From: Pontivivens marinum
GTDB taxonomy: Bacteria; Pseudomonadota; Alphaproteobacteria; Rhodobacterales; Rhodobacteraceae
DNA: 64,000 nt
Direction: 5' to 3'
NCBI RefSeq assembly: GCF_900231835.1
Contig: NZ_OCTN01000007.1
Location: forward strand, 1 to 64,000
Translations under genes and position numbers: made by a program
Shown: positions 8,019 to 15,899 of the stretch, in pieces
How the letters are laid out: every line of letters begins with the position of its first letter
How positions within the stretch are numbered: the first letter of the stretch is position 1
The notes under the pieces: model-generated
What the model was told of the DNA's origin: nothing
Databases searched by the model: none
What the model saw: only the letters and a program-made list of their open reading frames with translations

Positions 8019-9172
8019 GCCGGATCGTCATTACAGGCGTAGGGGCATGTACCTGCGTGGGCGACACTGCGCCCGAATGCCTGGACGCATTTATCGCAGG
8101 GCGGCAGGGCAATGCCACGCTGCAACATCTGCGCCCCTCGCAATATGGATCGACCATCGCCTATGAGCGTGCGGAAAAGGGTGAGGGCGACGGACGTCGT
8201 CGTTCCAGCGCATTTCTAAGCCGCGCATTGCGTGAGGCTGTCACTATGGCTGGCCCCGATGTGCACACCATGTCCGTGCCCGTCTATGTCGGCACCGGTT
8301 TGCGTGAATTGCGCACGGCGGAATTGGCAGCATTAGCGGGTGATCGGATTGCGGTTGGCGATCTGGATTTCACCGCTGCGGTGCGCGACGTGATGCCCGC
8401 GGCGGAGCAGGTGCTGACCATCTCGAACGCTTGTGCTGCATCGAATTATGCGCTGGCACTGGCGATGGATGCGGTGCGGATGGGCGCGCCGATGGCGATT
8501 GCGGCGGGATGTGACACGCTGACCTCCTCGATGTTCGGGCTGCTGGATCGCGTGAATCCAGAAAGCGTCGAGGCGGTGCAGGTCTTTGATAAATATCGCA
8601 AAGGCGTGCTGATGGGCGATGGGGGCGTGGCCCTGATTGTTGAGACGGAGGATAGCGCCCGTGCGGCGGGGCGTACCCCCTTGGCACAGGTGATGGCCGT
8701 CGGGCTTAGCACGGATGCGGTACATGAAACCGCGCCGGATGCTGCCGGTATCAGCCGCGCTTTGCATGATGCCTATACCCGCGCTGGCATCGGGCCGGAT
8801 GCCGTGGATGCGATTTATGTCCACGGCACTGGCACCGGCCTGAACGATTCAACCGAGAGCGCGGTGCTGGCCCAAGCCTTTGCCGATGTGGCGGACAAGC
8901 CTGCGATCAGCGGGATCAAGGCGATGACCGGCCATACCTCTGGCGCATCGGGCGCCATCGGGGTGATTGCGGCCATTCACGCCCTGCGCACCGGTGCGAT
9001 CCCCCCCACCCCGGGCACAACCAATCCGGTGGATGAGGCCGCAGGCTTTGGCCTGTCAGGTGCCGCGCAGCAGGTGGAAACACGCATCGCGCAGGTCAAC
9101 GCCTTCGGCTTTGGCGGTGTAAATTCTGTCGTGCTTCTGTCCCGATATGAGGAGAACCGTGATGCCGCTTGA
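8015..9172 (+). CDS. Beta-ketoacyl synthase, active KS subunit 3
   Basis: A 385-residue KAS I/II-fold enzyme with C140 (SNACAASNYALA), H270 (VHGTGTGLND) and H307 (KAMTGHTSGASG) intact, and a C-terminal FGFGGVNS motif. A GAAAGGGA ribosome-binding site precedes the ATG, which overlaps the upstream gene. It is the third active condensing enzyme of the operon and is again followed, with an 11-base overlap, by a KS-like protein without the Cys. Three active KS genes may handle successive stages or different chain lengths; this is inference. Confidence 0.91.
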   Translation: MSRIVITGVGACTCVGDTAPECLDAFIAGRQGNATLQHLRPSQYGSTIAYERAEKGEGDGRRRSSAFLSRALREAVTMAGPDVHTMSVPVYVGTGLRELRTAELAALAGDRIAVGDLDFTAAVRDVMPAAEQVLTISNACAASNYALALAMDAVRMGAPMAIAAGCDTLTSSMFGLLDRVNPESVEAVQVFDKYRKGVLMGDGGVALIVETEDSARAAGRTPLAQVMAVGLSTDAVHETAPDAAGISRALHDAYTRAGIGPDAVDAIYVHGTGTGLNDSTESAVLAQAFADVADKPAISGIKAMTGHTSGASGAIGVIAAIHALRTGAIPPTPGTTNPVDEAAGFGLSGAAQQVETRIAQVNAFGFGGVNSVVLLSRYEENRDAA

Positions 9173-9947
9173 TATGCGCCAAACGGAATACACGCTGATT
9201 GCCGGATCGGTTTATCGCCCCGGTCAGTTGGACGTGTCACTTCGGGACCAGCGTCCCGCCGCACCGGTTGAGTTGACCTATAAAACTGTTGCCAAGGCAC
9301 TGGACCGCAAGGGTTTGCGATACAAGGACGAAGCGACATTGATGTCGCTGATGGCCGTCGCCGGATTGGGTGATGCATTGGGTACGCCGGAACAGCGTGA
9401 GCGGACAGCCGTGATCGTGTCCTCGAACTTCAACAATATCGACACAGTTGTGCAGGTCGCCCGCCAGATCGAGGCAGAGCATGTGCACGCGACCAGTGCG
9501 ATGGCGTTGCCCAATGCGTCCTCCAACGCGGTGGCCGCGACAATTGCCATTGTGTTCCAGTTGCGCGGCACCAACCTGATGCTGTGCAACGGCGACCGCT
9601 CGGGCGAGGATGCAATCGGGCTGGCGCAACAATTGCTGGCCGCAGGGCGCGCCGACCGTGTGGTCGTTGTGGGGGTTGAGGTGGATAACGCCGATATCCG
9701 CACGCTATTCCCCGATGTCGCGTACAGGTTCCACGGCGCGGCGGCGGTATTGCTGGGCGATCAGGCCGATGCACCCCGCGTGCGGCCGGTGATGGATGCA
9801 GCATTCAGTGCCACGGACCGCGCCGCAACGGAACGTGTCTGCGGCGAGGCAAGCGGCGCGGAGGGCATTTTGCGTCTGTTGCTGGCAGCGGAATGCGACA
9901 GCCCCGTGCTGATGGGCGCGCATACTTGGTGTGTGGTGGCGCCATGA
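9162..9947 (+). CDS. Degenerate KS-like partner (chain-length-factor-like) 3
   Basis: A 261-residue N-terminal-type KS-fold protein with no C-terminal catalytic half. The alignable segment RGTNLMLCNGDRSGEDAIG puts D145 where the neighbouring KS has Cys, and there are no HGTGT or GH motifs. I chose the ATG at 9162 because GGAG lies 8 bases upstream; an in-frame ATG at 9147 is inside the previous gene. It overlaps the upstream KS by 11 bases and the hydrolase gene by 4. Probably a CLF-like or scaffold subunit; biochemical role unproven. Confidence 0.68.
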   Translation: MPLDMRQTEYTLIAGSVYRPGQLDVSLRDQRPAAPVELTYKTVAKALDRKGLRYKDEATLMSLMAVAGLGDALGTPEQRERTAVIVSSNFNNIDTVVQVARQIEAEHVHATSAMALPNASSNAVAATIAIVFQLRGTNLMLCNGDRSGEDAIGLAQQLLAAGRADRVVVVGVEVDNADIRTLFPDVAYRFHGAAAVLLGDQADAPRVRPVMDAAFSATDRAATERVCGEASGAEGILRLLLAAECDSPVLMGAHTWCVVAP

Positions 9948-10768
9948 ACGGCATGGTCCCCACATTCGACATACCGGCCAGCGCGCACCGGATTTTGCCA
10001 GAGTTGGCCGATCCCCGTGCTGCGCGGCATCTGGTCACGATCCACGGTATCGCGGATACGCCCGACGTGTGGCAGCCGGTTTGCCGTGCGCTGGACAGCC
10101 GGTTTCGCAGCTATAACCAGCTCAGCCTGAAATGGCATGCGGGTGTGGGCGAGCCGTACAGCTATCCCGAATGCGGTGAAGTTCTGCGCAAGGGCTGGGC
10201 CCAATTGCCTGAGGGGCCAAAGGTGATTCTGGCCCATTCCTTCGGGTCCAACGCGCTGATGTCGATGATCCAGTCACAGCGTCTGCCCGATGTGGACGCC
10301 GTGGTGATGTTATCGCCCTATTACAAAACGGATTACAGCGCGTTTAGCTGGCCGCTTTTTGTGCGCTACGTCAACGAGTTCGAGCGGTTCCTGAATACCA
10401 GCATCGATGCGCGGATGCCCGGGCGCACCCTGTCGCCCGCCGCGCGTGAAACGATCCTGAACCGCCTGCTGGACGGATACAGCCCGTCGAGCTGGGTCAT
10501 GTTTTTCATGGCATGGTCGCAAACCCCGAAACTGGACCTCAGCGCGTTGGATATGCCCTGCGCGGTGATGACCGGTGCCGATGATTTCTCGCTGCCGGTG
10601 GAGGATGTGGCCGCATTGGCCGCGCGCATCCCCGGTGCCCGTTTCGAGGCGCTGGAGGGGTTGAACCACTTCGCGCTGATCGAGGACGCGGCACGGACGG
10701 CGGCGCGGATCTCGGACTTTCTCACCACCACACTTTCTACTCCTGAACTTGTAACTGAAAGGCTCTGA
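9944..10768 (+). CDS. Alpha/beta-hydrolase (thioesterase-like)
   Basis: A 274-residue alpha/beta-hydrolase. Features are an oxyanion region HGIADTPDVW (about 34-43), nucleophile elbow AHSFGSNA (S99), acid in TGADDFSLP and His in EGLNHFAL. It lacks a signal peptide, so it should act in the cytoplasm. In a type II PKS/FAS operon the likely job is hydrolysis or transfer of the finished acyl chain from ACP, or release of misprimed chains. The ATG overlaps the previous stop. Esterase or lactonase activity is equally possible from sequence alone. Confidence 0.82.
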   Translation: MNGMVPTFDIPASAHRILPELADPRAARHLVTIHGIADTPDVWQPVCRALDSRFRSYNQLSLKWHAGVGEPYSYPECGEVLRKGWAQLPEGPKVILAHSFGSNALMSMIQSQRLPDVDAVVMLSPYYKTDYSAFSWPLFVRYVNEFERFLNTSIDARMPGRTLSPAARETILNRLLDGYSPSSWVMFFMAWSQTPKLDLSALDMPCAVMTGADDFSLPVEDVAALAARIPGARFEALEGLNHFALIEDAARTAARISDFLTTTLSTPELVTERL

Positions 10769-10770
10769 CA

Positions 10771-11787
10771 ATGACCTGGATCAATTCCCTGAAACCGACA
10801 ATTTCCACGATTCACCCACGGATCGAGGGGAACAATATCTGCACATGGATCGGTTTTAAGCACGTCATGTACGTGGTTGAGGAAGCCATCATCGACTTCT
10901 TCCGTCAGAACGATCTGCGCCAGCGTGCGCTGTACGAGGAGCACGGCCTGTGCCTGGAGATCGTGGACAGCGAGGCGCGCATTCTGCACGCCCTGCACAT
11001 CGACGATCAGGTTCGCGCCGAAATCGACAGTGATCCAGAGATGGATATCGACGGTGAACTGCGCCTGCTGGTCAACGTTTTCGCCCAGCGTGGCGAGCAA
11101 GAGGTCAAGGCCGTGGTCTGCCGCGTTGGCGTGCAGATCAAGGAGGATGACAGCCCCGTCACCGCCGATATCGCCGCTAGTCCGGTTGAGGCTCTGGGCC
11201 CGATCACAGTCAAAACGATCGACCGTGAGCCGACCGGCGATCTGTCCAAGTTCATGAACCTGGCCGCTGCGACGCCCGATCTGCTGGACGGTCGTGGTGA
11301 GATCAATGGCGAGGACCCTGTGGTTGCCGCGTTGAAGGAGTTGCACGGCACCTCGATGGTTTGGGCGTGGCGCATCCCGTATTTCTACTGCCACTACAAC
11401 GAGCGCATGAAGCATTCGGGCTATATCCGTCATCTGGAGGAAGCCGAGGATCTATTCCTAGCCTCCAACGGCATCTCGATCCGTAAGATGCTGCACGACA
11501 AGAAATGGATTCCCGTCGTACCAACCGCCCGCGCACAATTGCTGGCCGAGGCGATGATGGAGGAGACCCTCTATACCGTTTACACGCTGGTCGATACCTA
11601 TCGCGACTTTACCTACACCCACGCCATGAACTGCTATGTGGTGCGTGACGGTAAGCTGGTTCAAACGGCGACGGGTCACATCACCCACGGCTATGCGCGG
11701 ATCAACGACCGCACGGATTGGTCGCTGGTGGCGTTTGATGACGACACGAAAGAGTCGATCCATCGTAACCTCGTCAAGGCTGACTGA
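10771..11787 (+). CDS. Double-hotdog thioesterase-like protein
   Basis: A 338-residue protein made of two 4HBT-like hotdog halves. The C-terminal half carries the family pattern YNERMKHSGYIRHLEEAEDLF and a long beta region ending TGHITHGYARI. The N-terminal half has the similar WIGFKHVMYVVEEAIIDFF pattern. No FabZ-type GHFP motif is present, so thioesterase or cyclase-like chemistry is more likely than dehydration. It starts 2 bases after the hydrolase stop with an AAAGG site. Having this together with an alpha/beta-hydrolase gives two candidate chain-release enzymes. Confidence 0.72.
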   Translation: MTWINSLKPTISTIHPRIEGNNICTWIGFKHVMYVVEEAIIDFFRQNDLRQRALYEEHGLCLEIVDSEARILHALHIDDQVRAEIDSDPEMDIDGELRLLVNVFAQRGEQEVKAVVCRVGVQIKEDDSPVTADIAASPVEALGPITVKTIDREPTGDLSKFMNLAAATPDLLDGRGEINGEDPVVAALKELHGTSMVWAWRIPYFYCHYNERMKHSGYIRHLEEAEDLFLASNGISIRKMLHDKKWIPVVPTARAQLLAEAMMEETLYTVYTLVDTYRDFTYTHAMNCYVVRDGKLVQTATGHITHGYARINDRTDWSLVAFDDDTKESIHRNLVKAD

Positions 11788-11791
11788 GCCG

Positions 11792-12475
11792 ATGCGCGGG
11801 ACCTATTTCTTTTCGTTTCGCAGCCCCTATTCGTGGCTGGCGTCGATGGGGCTGAAACGCCTTATCGATGCTGGTGACGCGCTGGAGCTGGTGCCGTTTT
11901 TCGAACCGGATGCGGTGCGAAGTGCCGCATTGCAGGCGCAGGGCGGGGTGTTTCCATACACCCCGATGAGCGACGCAAAACATCGCTACATCCTAAAGGA
12001 TGTAAAGCGGCTGACGACTAGGTTCGGGGTCTCGCATGTTTGGCCTGTGGACCCGGACCCGTGGTGGGAGGCATCCCATCTGGGGTTCCTCGCGGCACGG
12101 CGTCTGGGTCATGGCCTGCCATTTTTCTGGCAGGTCTACCGTGCGCGGTGGGAACTGGGGCTGGATATCTCTCGCACCGAAACCATCGCACAGATTTGCC
12201 GGTCGGCGGGCATGGATGCACGCCAGACACAGATCGTATGTGACGCCCCGCAGGACGCCGAGATTAGCTCCGAGGGCGTCGCCGCCCTGCACCGTGTCTG
12301 GATGGAGGACGTGTTCGGCACCCCGATGTTCACCAAGCGGCGCACACAATTCTGGGGCATCGACCGGTTGCCCGATTTCCTGGCGGCCATCGACGAGGAT
12401 CTGGATGCACAGGTTCCAGCCGGTGCGCTGGCGACCACCCCCCTTGAATTCGATCACGCCGGCGGATGCGGCTGA
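11792..12475 (+). CDS. DsbA-fold kappa-GST / HCCA-isomerase-like protein
   Basis: A 227-residue member of the 2-hydroxychromene-2-carboxylate isomerase branch of the DsbA superfamily. It has the FSFRSPYSWLA active-site start, with Ser rather than a CxxC, a large helical insertion, and the late VFGTPMFTKRRTQFWG cis-Pro segment. Family members use glutathione for cis/trans isomerisation or conjugation. I chose the ATG at 11792, 4 bases after the previous stop; the longer frame from 11636 runs inside the upstream gene. In this operon it could isomerise a double bond or supply a glutathione-derived sulfur. Both are inference. Confidence 0.82.
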   Translation: MRGTYFFSFRSPYSWLASMGLKRLIDAGDALELVPFFEPDAVRSAALQAQGGVFPYTPMSDAKHRYILKDVKRLTTRFGVSHVWPVDPDPWWEASHLGFLAARRLGHGLPFFWQVYRARWELGLDISRTETIAQICRSAGMDARQTQIVCDAPQDAEISSEGVAALHRVWMEDVFGTPMFTKRRTQFWGIDRLPDFLAAIDEDLDAQVPAGALATTPLEFDHAGGCG

Positions 12476-12487
12476 GGAAGGATCACC

Positions 12488-12847
12488 ATGCTGACCAACG
12501 AGACATATTCCAACGTTGCGGGCACCGCGCGCCACGCTGTTAGCGGCTCCACCGGTTTTGCGCTGGGGCACTATCCGGACGATCCGATCTTTCCGGGCGT
12601 GATGTCGCTGAACCTGATGCAGCATTTGGCCGAGGGTCTGGCCAGTCATCTGACGGGGCATGAACGGCGTGCCAAGGGGATCAAACGGGTGTCCTATCTA
12701 TCCCCCGTGCGCCCCGGTGACGTGCTGCACATTGCGTGTGACGCGCCCAGGGTAGGCAAGGATTCCGCCCGCGCCGTCATCAAAAGCCGCCTGCATGTAG
12801 GTGAGCGGCTGGTCGCCAAATCCGATTTTCTTTTCGATCTGTCCTGA
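12488..12847 (+). CDS. FabZ-like hotdog protein (His-bearing DH subunit)
   Basis: A 119-residue single hotdog. It has the dehydratase motif GHYPDDPIFPGVM with catalytic H28, but the residue 14 positions later, Glu in FabZ, is N42. The protein may therefore need a partner to complete the active site. A second single hotdog with the Glu conserved is encoded 755 bases downstream, past the ketoreductase. It starts 12 bases after the HCCA-isomerase-like gene with a GGAAGGA site. Expected role: dehydration step of the polyketide cycle. Confidence 0.78.
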   Translation: MLTNETYSNVAGTARHAVSGSTGFALGHYPDDPIFPGVMSLNLMQHLAEGLASHLTGHERRAKGIKRVSYLSPVRPGDVLHIACDAPRVGKDSARAVIKSRLHVGERLVAKSDFLFDLS

Positions 12848-12858
12848 GGAGTAGACCG

Positions 12859-13605
12859 ATGTTCAAGGGCAAGAATGTTGCCGTCACCGGCGGCAGCCGC
12901 GGGATCGGACGGGCCATCGTGGCCGAGTTCGCATCGCAGGGCGCCGATGTCTGGTTCACCTACCGTTCCAATGACGAGGTCGCACGTACCCTGACGCGGG
13001 AACTGGCCGAGAAATATCCGGGCCAGCACTTTACCGCCGTGAGATGCGACGCGGCCAATGCTGATGATGTGCGTGCGTTTTTTGACGAGCATCTGGACGG
13101 GTTGGAGCAGCTCGACGTGTTGGTGAACAATGCGGGCATCACGCAGGACGGGCTGATGGCGGCGATGACCTTGGACCAATGGTCCAGCGTGATCGATACC
13201 AATCTGACCGGCGTATTCACCATGACCCAGCAGGTGCTGATGAAGCTGATGCTGCAACGGTCCGGCGCGATTGTGAACGTATCCTCGGTTGCAGGTGTTT
13301 ACGGCAATGCGGGGCAGGTGAATTACGCCGCTGCCAAATCGGGCCTGATCGGAATGACCAAGTCCCTGTCCAAGGAGGTGGTCAGCCGCAATATCCGCGT
13401 AAACGCGCTGGCCCCCGGTTTTATCGATACCGACATGACCTCTGACATGACCGAGAAGGCCAAGAAGGACATTCTGGGCAAGATTGGGATGAAGCGGATG
13501 GGCATGGCCGCCGATATTGCCAATGCGGTGACGTTCCTCGCCTCGGATCGGGCGGCCTATATTACGGGGCAAACCCTTGTCGTGGATGGGGGGCTGGTAC
13601 TGTGA
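12859..13605 (+). CDS. fabG: 3-oxoacyl-ACP reductase (FabG-like KR)
   Basis: A 248-residue classical SDR. The NADPH-binding GGSRGIGRAI lies at 11-20, NNAG at about 90-93 and N115, with catalytic S143, Y156 and K160 (NYAAAKSG). The C-terminus has the FabG pattern VTFLASDRAAYITGQTLVVDGG. It reduces beta-ketoacyl-ACP to the beta-hydroxyacyl form with NADPH in the cytoplasm. It is the only ketoreductase in the operon, so it probably serves every extension round. GAGGAG precedes the ATG, and its end overlaps the next dehydratase-like gene by 4 bases. Confidence 0.95.
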   Translation: MFKGKNVAVTGGSRGIGRAIVAEFASQGADVWFTYRSNDEVARTLTRELAEKYPGQHFTAVRCDAANADDVRAFFDEHLDGLEQLDVLVNNAGITQDGLMAAMTLDQWSSVIDTNLTGVFTMTQQVLMKLMLQRSGAIVNVSSVAGVYGNAGQVNYAAAKSGLIGMTKSLSKEVVSRNIRVNALAPGFIDTDMTSDMTEKAKKDILGKIGMKRMGMAADIANAVTFLASDRAAYITGQTLVVDGGLVL

Positions 13606-14081
13606 ACGTCTCGACCCAGATTTCGCACGATACGGCTGAGCCCCTGCGCGGTGCGGCATTGCAGGCGATATTGCCACAGCGGTTTCCGTTCCTGTTGCTG
13701 GACCGGATCGATACATGGCAGCCGATGCGCCACGCCACCGGGTGCAAGGCGGTCGGATCGGTCGAGCCATATTTGCTGCATAACGGCGAAACCGAATGGC
13801 CGATGCCCTTTGTGATCGAGAGCCTTGGCCAATTGGCCATCGCGCTGTTCAACCTGTCACAACCTGACGGAACCGCGCCCAAGGTGCTGCTCGGCAATGT
13901 GTCGGGCGTGACCTATCACGCGCCGATCCCGCTGGGGTCGCATCTGGATCTGGAGGTGCGCATCGAGCGCGTCATCGACGATCAGTTCATCGCCTCGGGC
14001 ATTGCGCGTCTGCACGGCGCGCCCTGCATGGAGATGGACAGCCTGATCTGCAAAATTCTCAACGAAGGGGCAGGATCATGA
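13602..14081 (+). CDS. FabZ-like hotdog protein (Glu-bearing DH subunit)
   Basis: A 159-residue hotdog that starts like FabZ (LPQRFPFLLLDRI, then CKAVGSVEPYLL). The usual NEPFFxGHFP...E segment is altered: the GHFP motif is lost, a His (H60) sits one place off, and the region is two residues shorter, while the catalytic-helix Glu (E73 in PFVIESLGQLA) remains. It may complement the His-bearing, Glu-less hotdog at 12488, as in heterodimeric dehydratases of aryl-polyene and ishigamide systems. That pairing is inference. The H60 alignment is uncertain, so independent activity cannot be excluded. Confidence 0.74.
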   Translation: MNVSTQISHDTAEPLRGAALQAILPQRFPFLLLDRIDTWQPMRHATGCKAVGSVEPYLLHNGETEWPMPFVIESLGQLAIALFNLSQPDGTAPKVLLGNVSGVTYHAPIPLGSHLDLEVRIERVIDDQFIASGIARLHGAPCMEMDSLICKILNEGAGS

Positions 14082-15115
14082 AGATCGAAGCCGTCAAATT
14101 CGTCCATCCCGAAACCAAGATGTCCAATGCCGACGTGATCGACGTGGTGCGTCAGACCAGCACCGAGACGTTCGACGGTGATCTGGATACGGCGCTGCGC
14201 TCGGTCGAGTACATGCTGAACTCCATCGGGGTTAAGCAACGGTACTGGATGAAGGACGAGAAGCCGCTGGACCTGATGATCCGCGCCGCGGATGCGGCCA
14301 TCGCGGAATCCGGTATCGACCGCAATGATATCGACGTGTTGATTTTCTGCGGCATCGCACGCGGGTTTCTGGAACCTGCTGACAGCTACTTCATCGCGCA
14401 GGCGCTGGACATGGATCATGTCGATTGTTTCGACGTGATGGATGCCTGCATGGCGTGGAGCCGCGCCTGTGACATCGCCGAGAGCTTCTTCAAGGCGGGT
14501 CGCTATAAAACCGCGCTGATCGTGAATGCCGAGGATTATTTCCGGCAGGGCGGCGTGTCCTATCCCAGCAACTTCCAGCTCAAGAACTTCAAAAGCCTCG
14601 AGTATTCGTTCGGTGCGTTTTGCGGCGGTGACGGCGCGGCAGCCACAGTGTTGAGCGCGGACGGCCCCGATTGGGAACGTCATTACATCTCAACCAAGAA
14701 GGGCGCGGATTTGTGCACGATCCCGCTGGAGGGGTACGAAGGCCGCTGCATGGACAGCTCGCTGATCGCGCTGAACGGCCTGGGATCATTCACGGCGTTT
14801 AGCTCGCGGGTGTTCCAGAGCTTTTCCTATATGGTCGATATCTTGCAAAAGATCGAACCGCATTTTGATGAGCTCAAGACGATCTATGCCCATACAGGCG
14901 GCGATGTGAACGCCTATCAGGCATGGGCCGAGCAGGTCGGGGCAGGCGGCAAAATCAGCTATCTGTTCCCCGAATTCGGCAATCTGGGCACATGCTCCAT
15001 GCCCGCCAGCATCGCACGCGATGTGGATGCGGGACGCGTCAAGCGGGGCGATAAACTGGGCTGCTGGATTGGCAGCTCGGGCATGTCGTTCAGCTCCTAC
15101 GTCATGACCTACTGA
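14078..15115 (+). CDS. KAS III (FabH-like) ketosynthase
   Basis: A 345-residue thiolase-fold enzyme with the KAS III triad C124 (DVMDACMAWSRA), H272 (IYAHTGGDVNAY) and N302 (EFGNLGTCSMPAS). FabH enzymes prime synthesis by condensing an acyl-CoA with malonyl-ACP. Some relatives instead transfer or head-to-head join acyl chains. There is no AMP-ligase, CoA-ligase or acyltransferase in the operon, so this is the best candidate for starter-unit selection. It overlaps the upstream hotdog gene by 4 bases. The starter cannot be deduced from sequence. Confidence 0.88.
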   Translation: MKIEAVKFVHPETKMSNADVIDVVRQTSTETFDGDLDTALRSVEYMLNSIGVKQRYWMKDEKPLDLMIRAADAAIAESGIDRNDIDVLIFCGIARGFLEPADSYFIAQALDMDHVDCFDVMDACMAWSRACDIAESFFKAGRYKTALIVNAEDYFRQGGVSYPSNFQLKNFKSLEYSFGAFCGGDGAAATVLSADGPDWERHYISTKKGADLCTIPLEGYEGRCMDSSLIALNGLGSFTAFSSRVFQSFSYMVDILQKIEPHFDELKTIYAHTGGDVNAYQAWAEQVGAGGKISYLFPEFGNLGTCSMPASIARDVDAGRVKRGDKLGCWIGSSGMSFSSYVMTY

Positions 15116-15126
15116 GGGGGATGGTC

Positions 15127-15453
15127 ATGACACACCTGCTGATCGTTGAGACCCGAACGCCGCTGGACTGCGCCCGCCTGCGTGGGGTGGAGCTGGCGCT
15201 GGACGCGGCCGCGGATGTCGGGGCGCATGTGACGCTGTGGCTGTTTCAGGACGCAACGCAACTGTTGCAGCTCACCGATCAGCAGGCGCTGGCGGCATGC
15301 GCGGCGCATCCGCGGATTGCAGTCTATGCCGATGCTTTTGCGATGATCCAGCGCGGGGTTGATGCCACAGCGCATCCCGACGTGACCGTCGCAGGGATCG
15401 ACCTGTTTACCGAACATCTGCTGGCTGGCGATGCCAAGCCGGTCTGGCATTGA
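15127..15453 (+). CDS. DsrE/TusB-superfamily small protein 1
   Basis: A 108-residue alpha/beta protein with the DsrE-superfamily layout: strand THLLIVETRTPLDC, a helix rich in Ala, strand VTLWLFQDATQLL, strand RIAVYADAF. Its end IDLFTEHLLAG...VWH recalls the FVDLV-EH...W ending of DsrH/TusB. DsrEFH/TusBCD proteins relay persulfide sulfur. Cys residues are C15 and C59. The ATG at 15127, with GAGGGGG upstream, is preferred over 15121. It is followed by a larger DsrE-like gene. Role in the pathway is inferred: sulfur handling or a redox accessory. Confidence 0.62.
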   Translation: MTHLLIVETRTPLDCARLRGVELALDAAADVGAHVTLWLFQDATQLLQLTDQQALAACAAHPRIAVYADAFAMIQRGVDATAHPDVTVAGIDLFTEHLLAGDAKPVWH

Positions 15454-15466
15454 GGAAGGGATCGCA

Positions 15467-15880
15467 ATGACGCTGATCAAACCCGCTGAAAGCCTGTTTT
15501 TGGGCCTGATGGGCAGCCCCTATAGCAGCGATTGGACCACCACATTTTTCCGTCTGCTGCCTGCCGCCTTGGCGCAGGGCTGCGATGTGACGGTGTGGAC
15601 CTGCGGCAATGCGACCTCGATCACCAGCAGCCTGATGCGGCGTGATGGCGACCCGATCCATCCGGACAGTCCGTCACATGTTTGCGCACACACCATGCCG
15701 CAAATGGCGGCGGGTCTGCTGGCCGCACATCCTGACACATTGCGTTGGTATGTTTGCAGTTATTGCATGGAGGAACGCGGCGCCTCTGAACAGATCGAAG
15801 GGCCGGAAATCAAGCTGCCCTTCTCATTCGATACTTATCTGCATCAGGCCGATCAGGCGCTGGTGCTGGGAACCAAGTAA
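15467..15880 (+). CDS. DsrE-family sulfur-relay-like protein 2
   Basis: A 137-residue DsrE-like protein. The N-terminus LFLGLMGSPYSSDWTTTFFRLLPAALAQGCDVTVWTCGNAT fits the fold, where GSPY and a small-residue turn open strand 1. A C-terminal WYVCSYCMEERGA matches the Cys-bearing active loop of DsrE/TusD proteins (VCxxCxxxRG). Such Cys residues carry persulfide in sulfur transfer to tRNA or in Dsr metabolism. The ATG at 15467 has GAGGAAGG upstream. It lies directly before the kinase-aminotransferase fusion gene. No tusE or mnmA homologue is nearby, so a pathway-specific sulfur donor role is my inference. Confidence 0.78.
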   Translation: MTLIKPAESLFLGLMGSPYSSDWTTTFFRLLPAALAQGCDVTVWTCGNATSITSSLMRRDGDPIHPDSPSHVCAHTMPQMAAGLLAAHPDTLRWYVCSYCMEERGASEQIEGPEIKLPFSFDTYLHQADQALVLGTK

Positions 15881-15899
15881 CCCCGTCAGGAGAGCCACG

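Noticed and set aside
15642-15899. Possible 86-residue N-terminal extension of the kinase-aminotransferase fusion
   Set aside because: The extension lies inside the preceding DsrE-like gene in another frame, is Arg/Pro/Cys-rich like a shadow, and a good AGGAGA site precedes the ATG at 15900.
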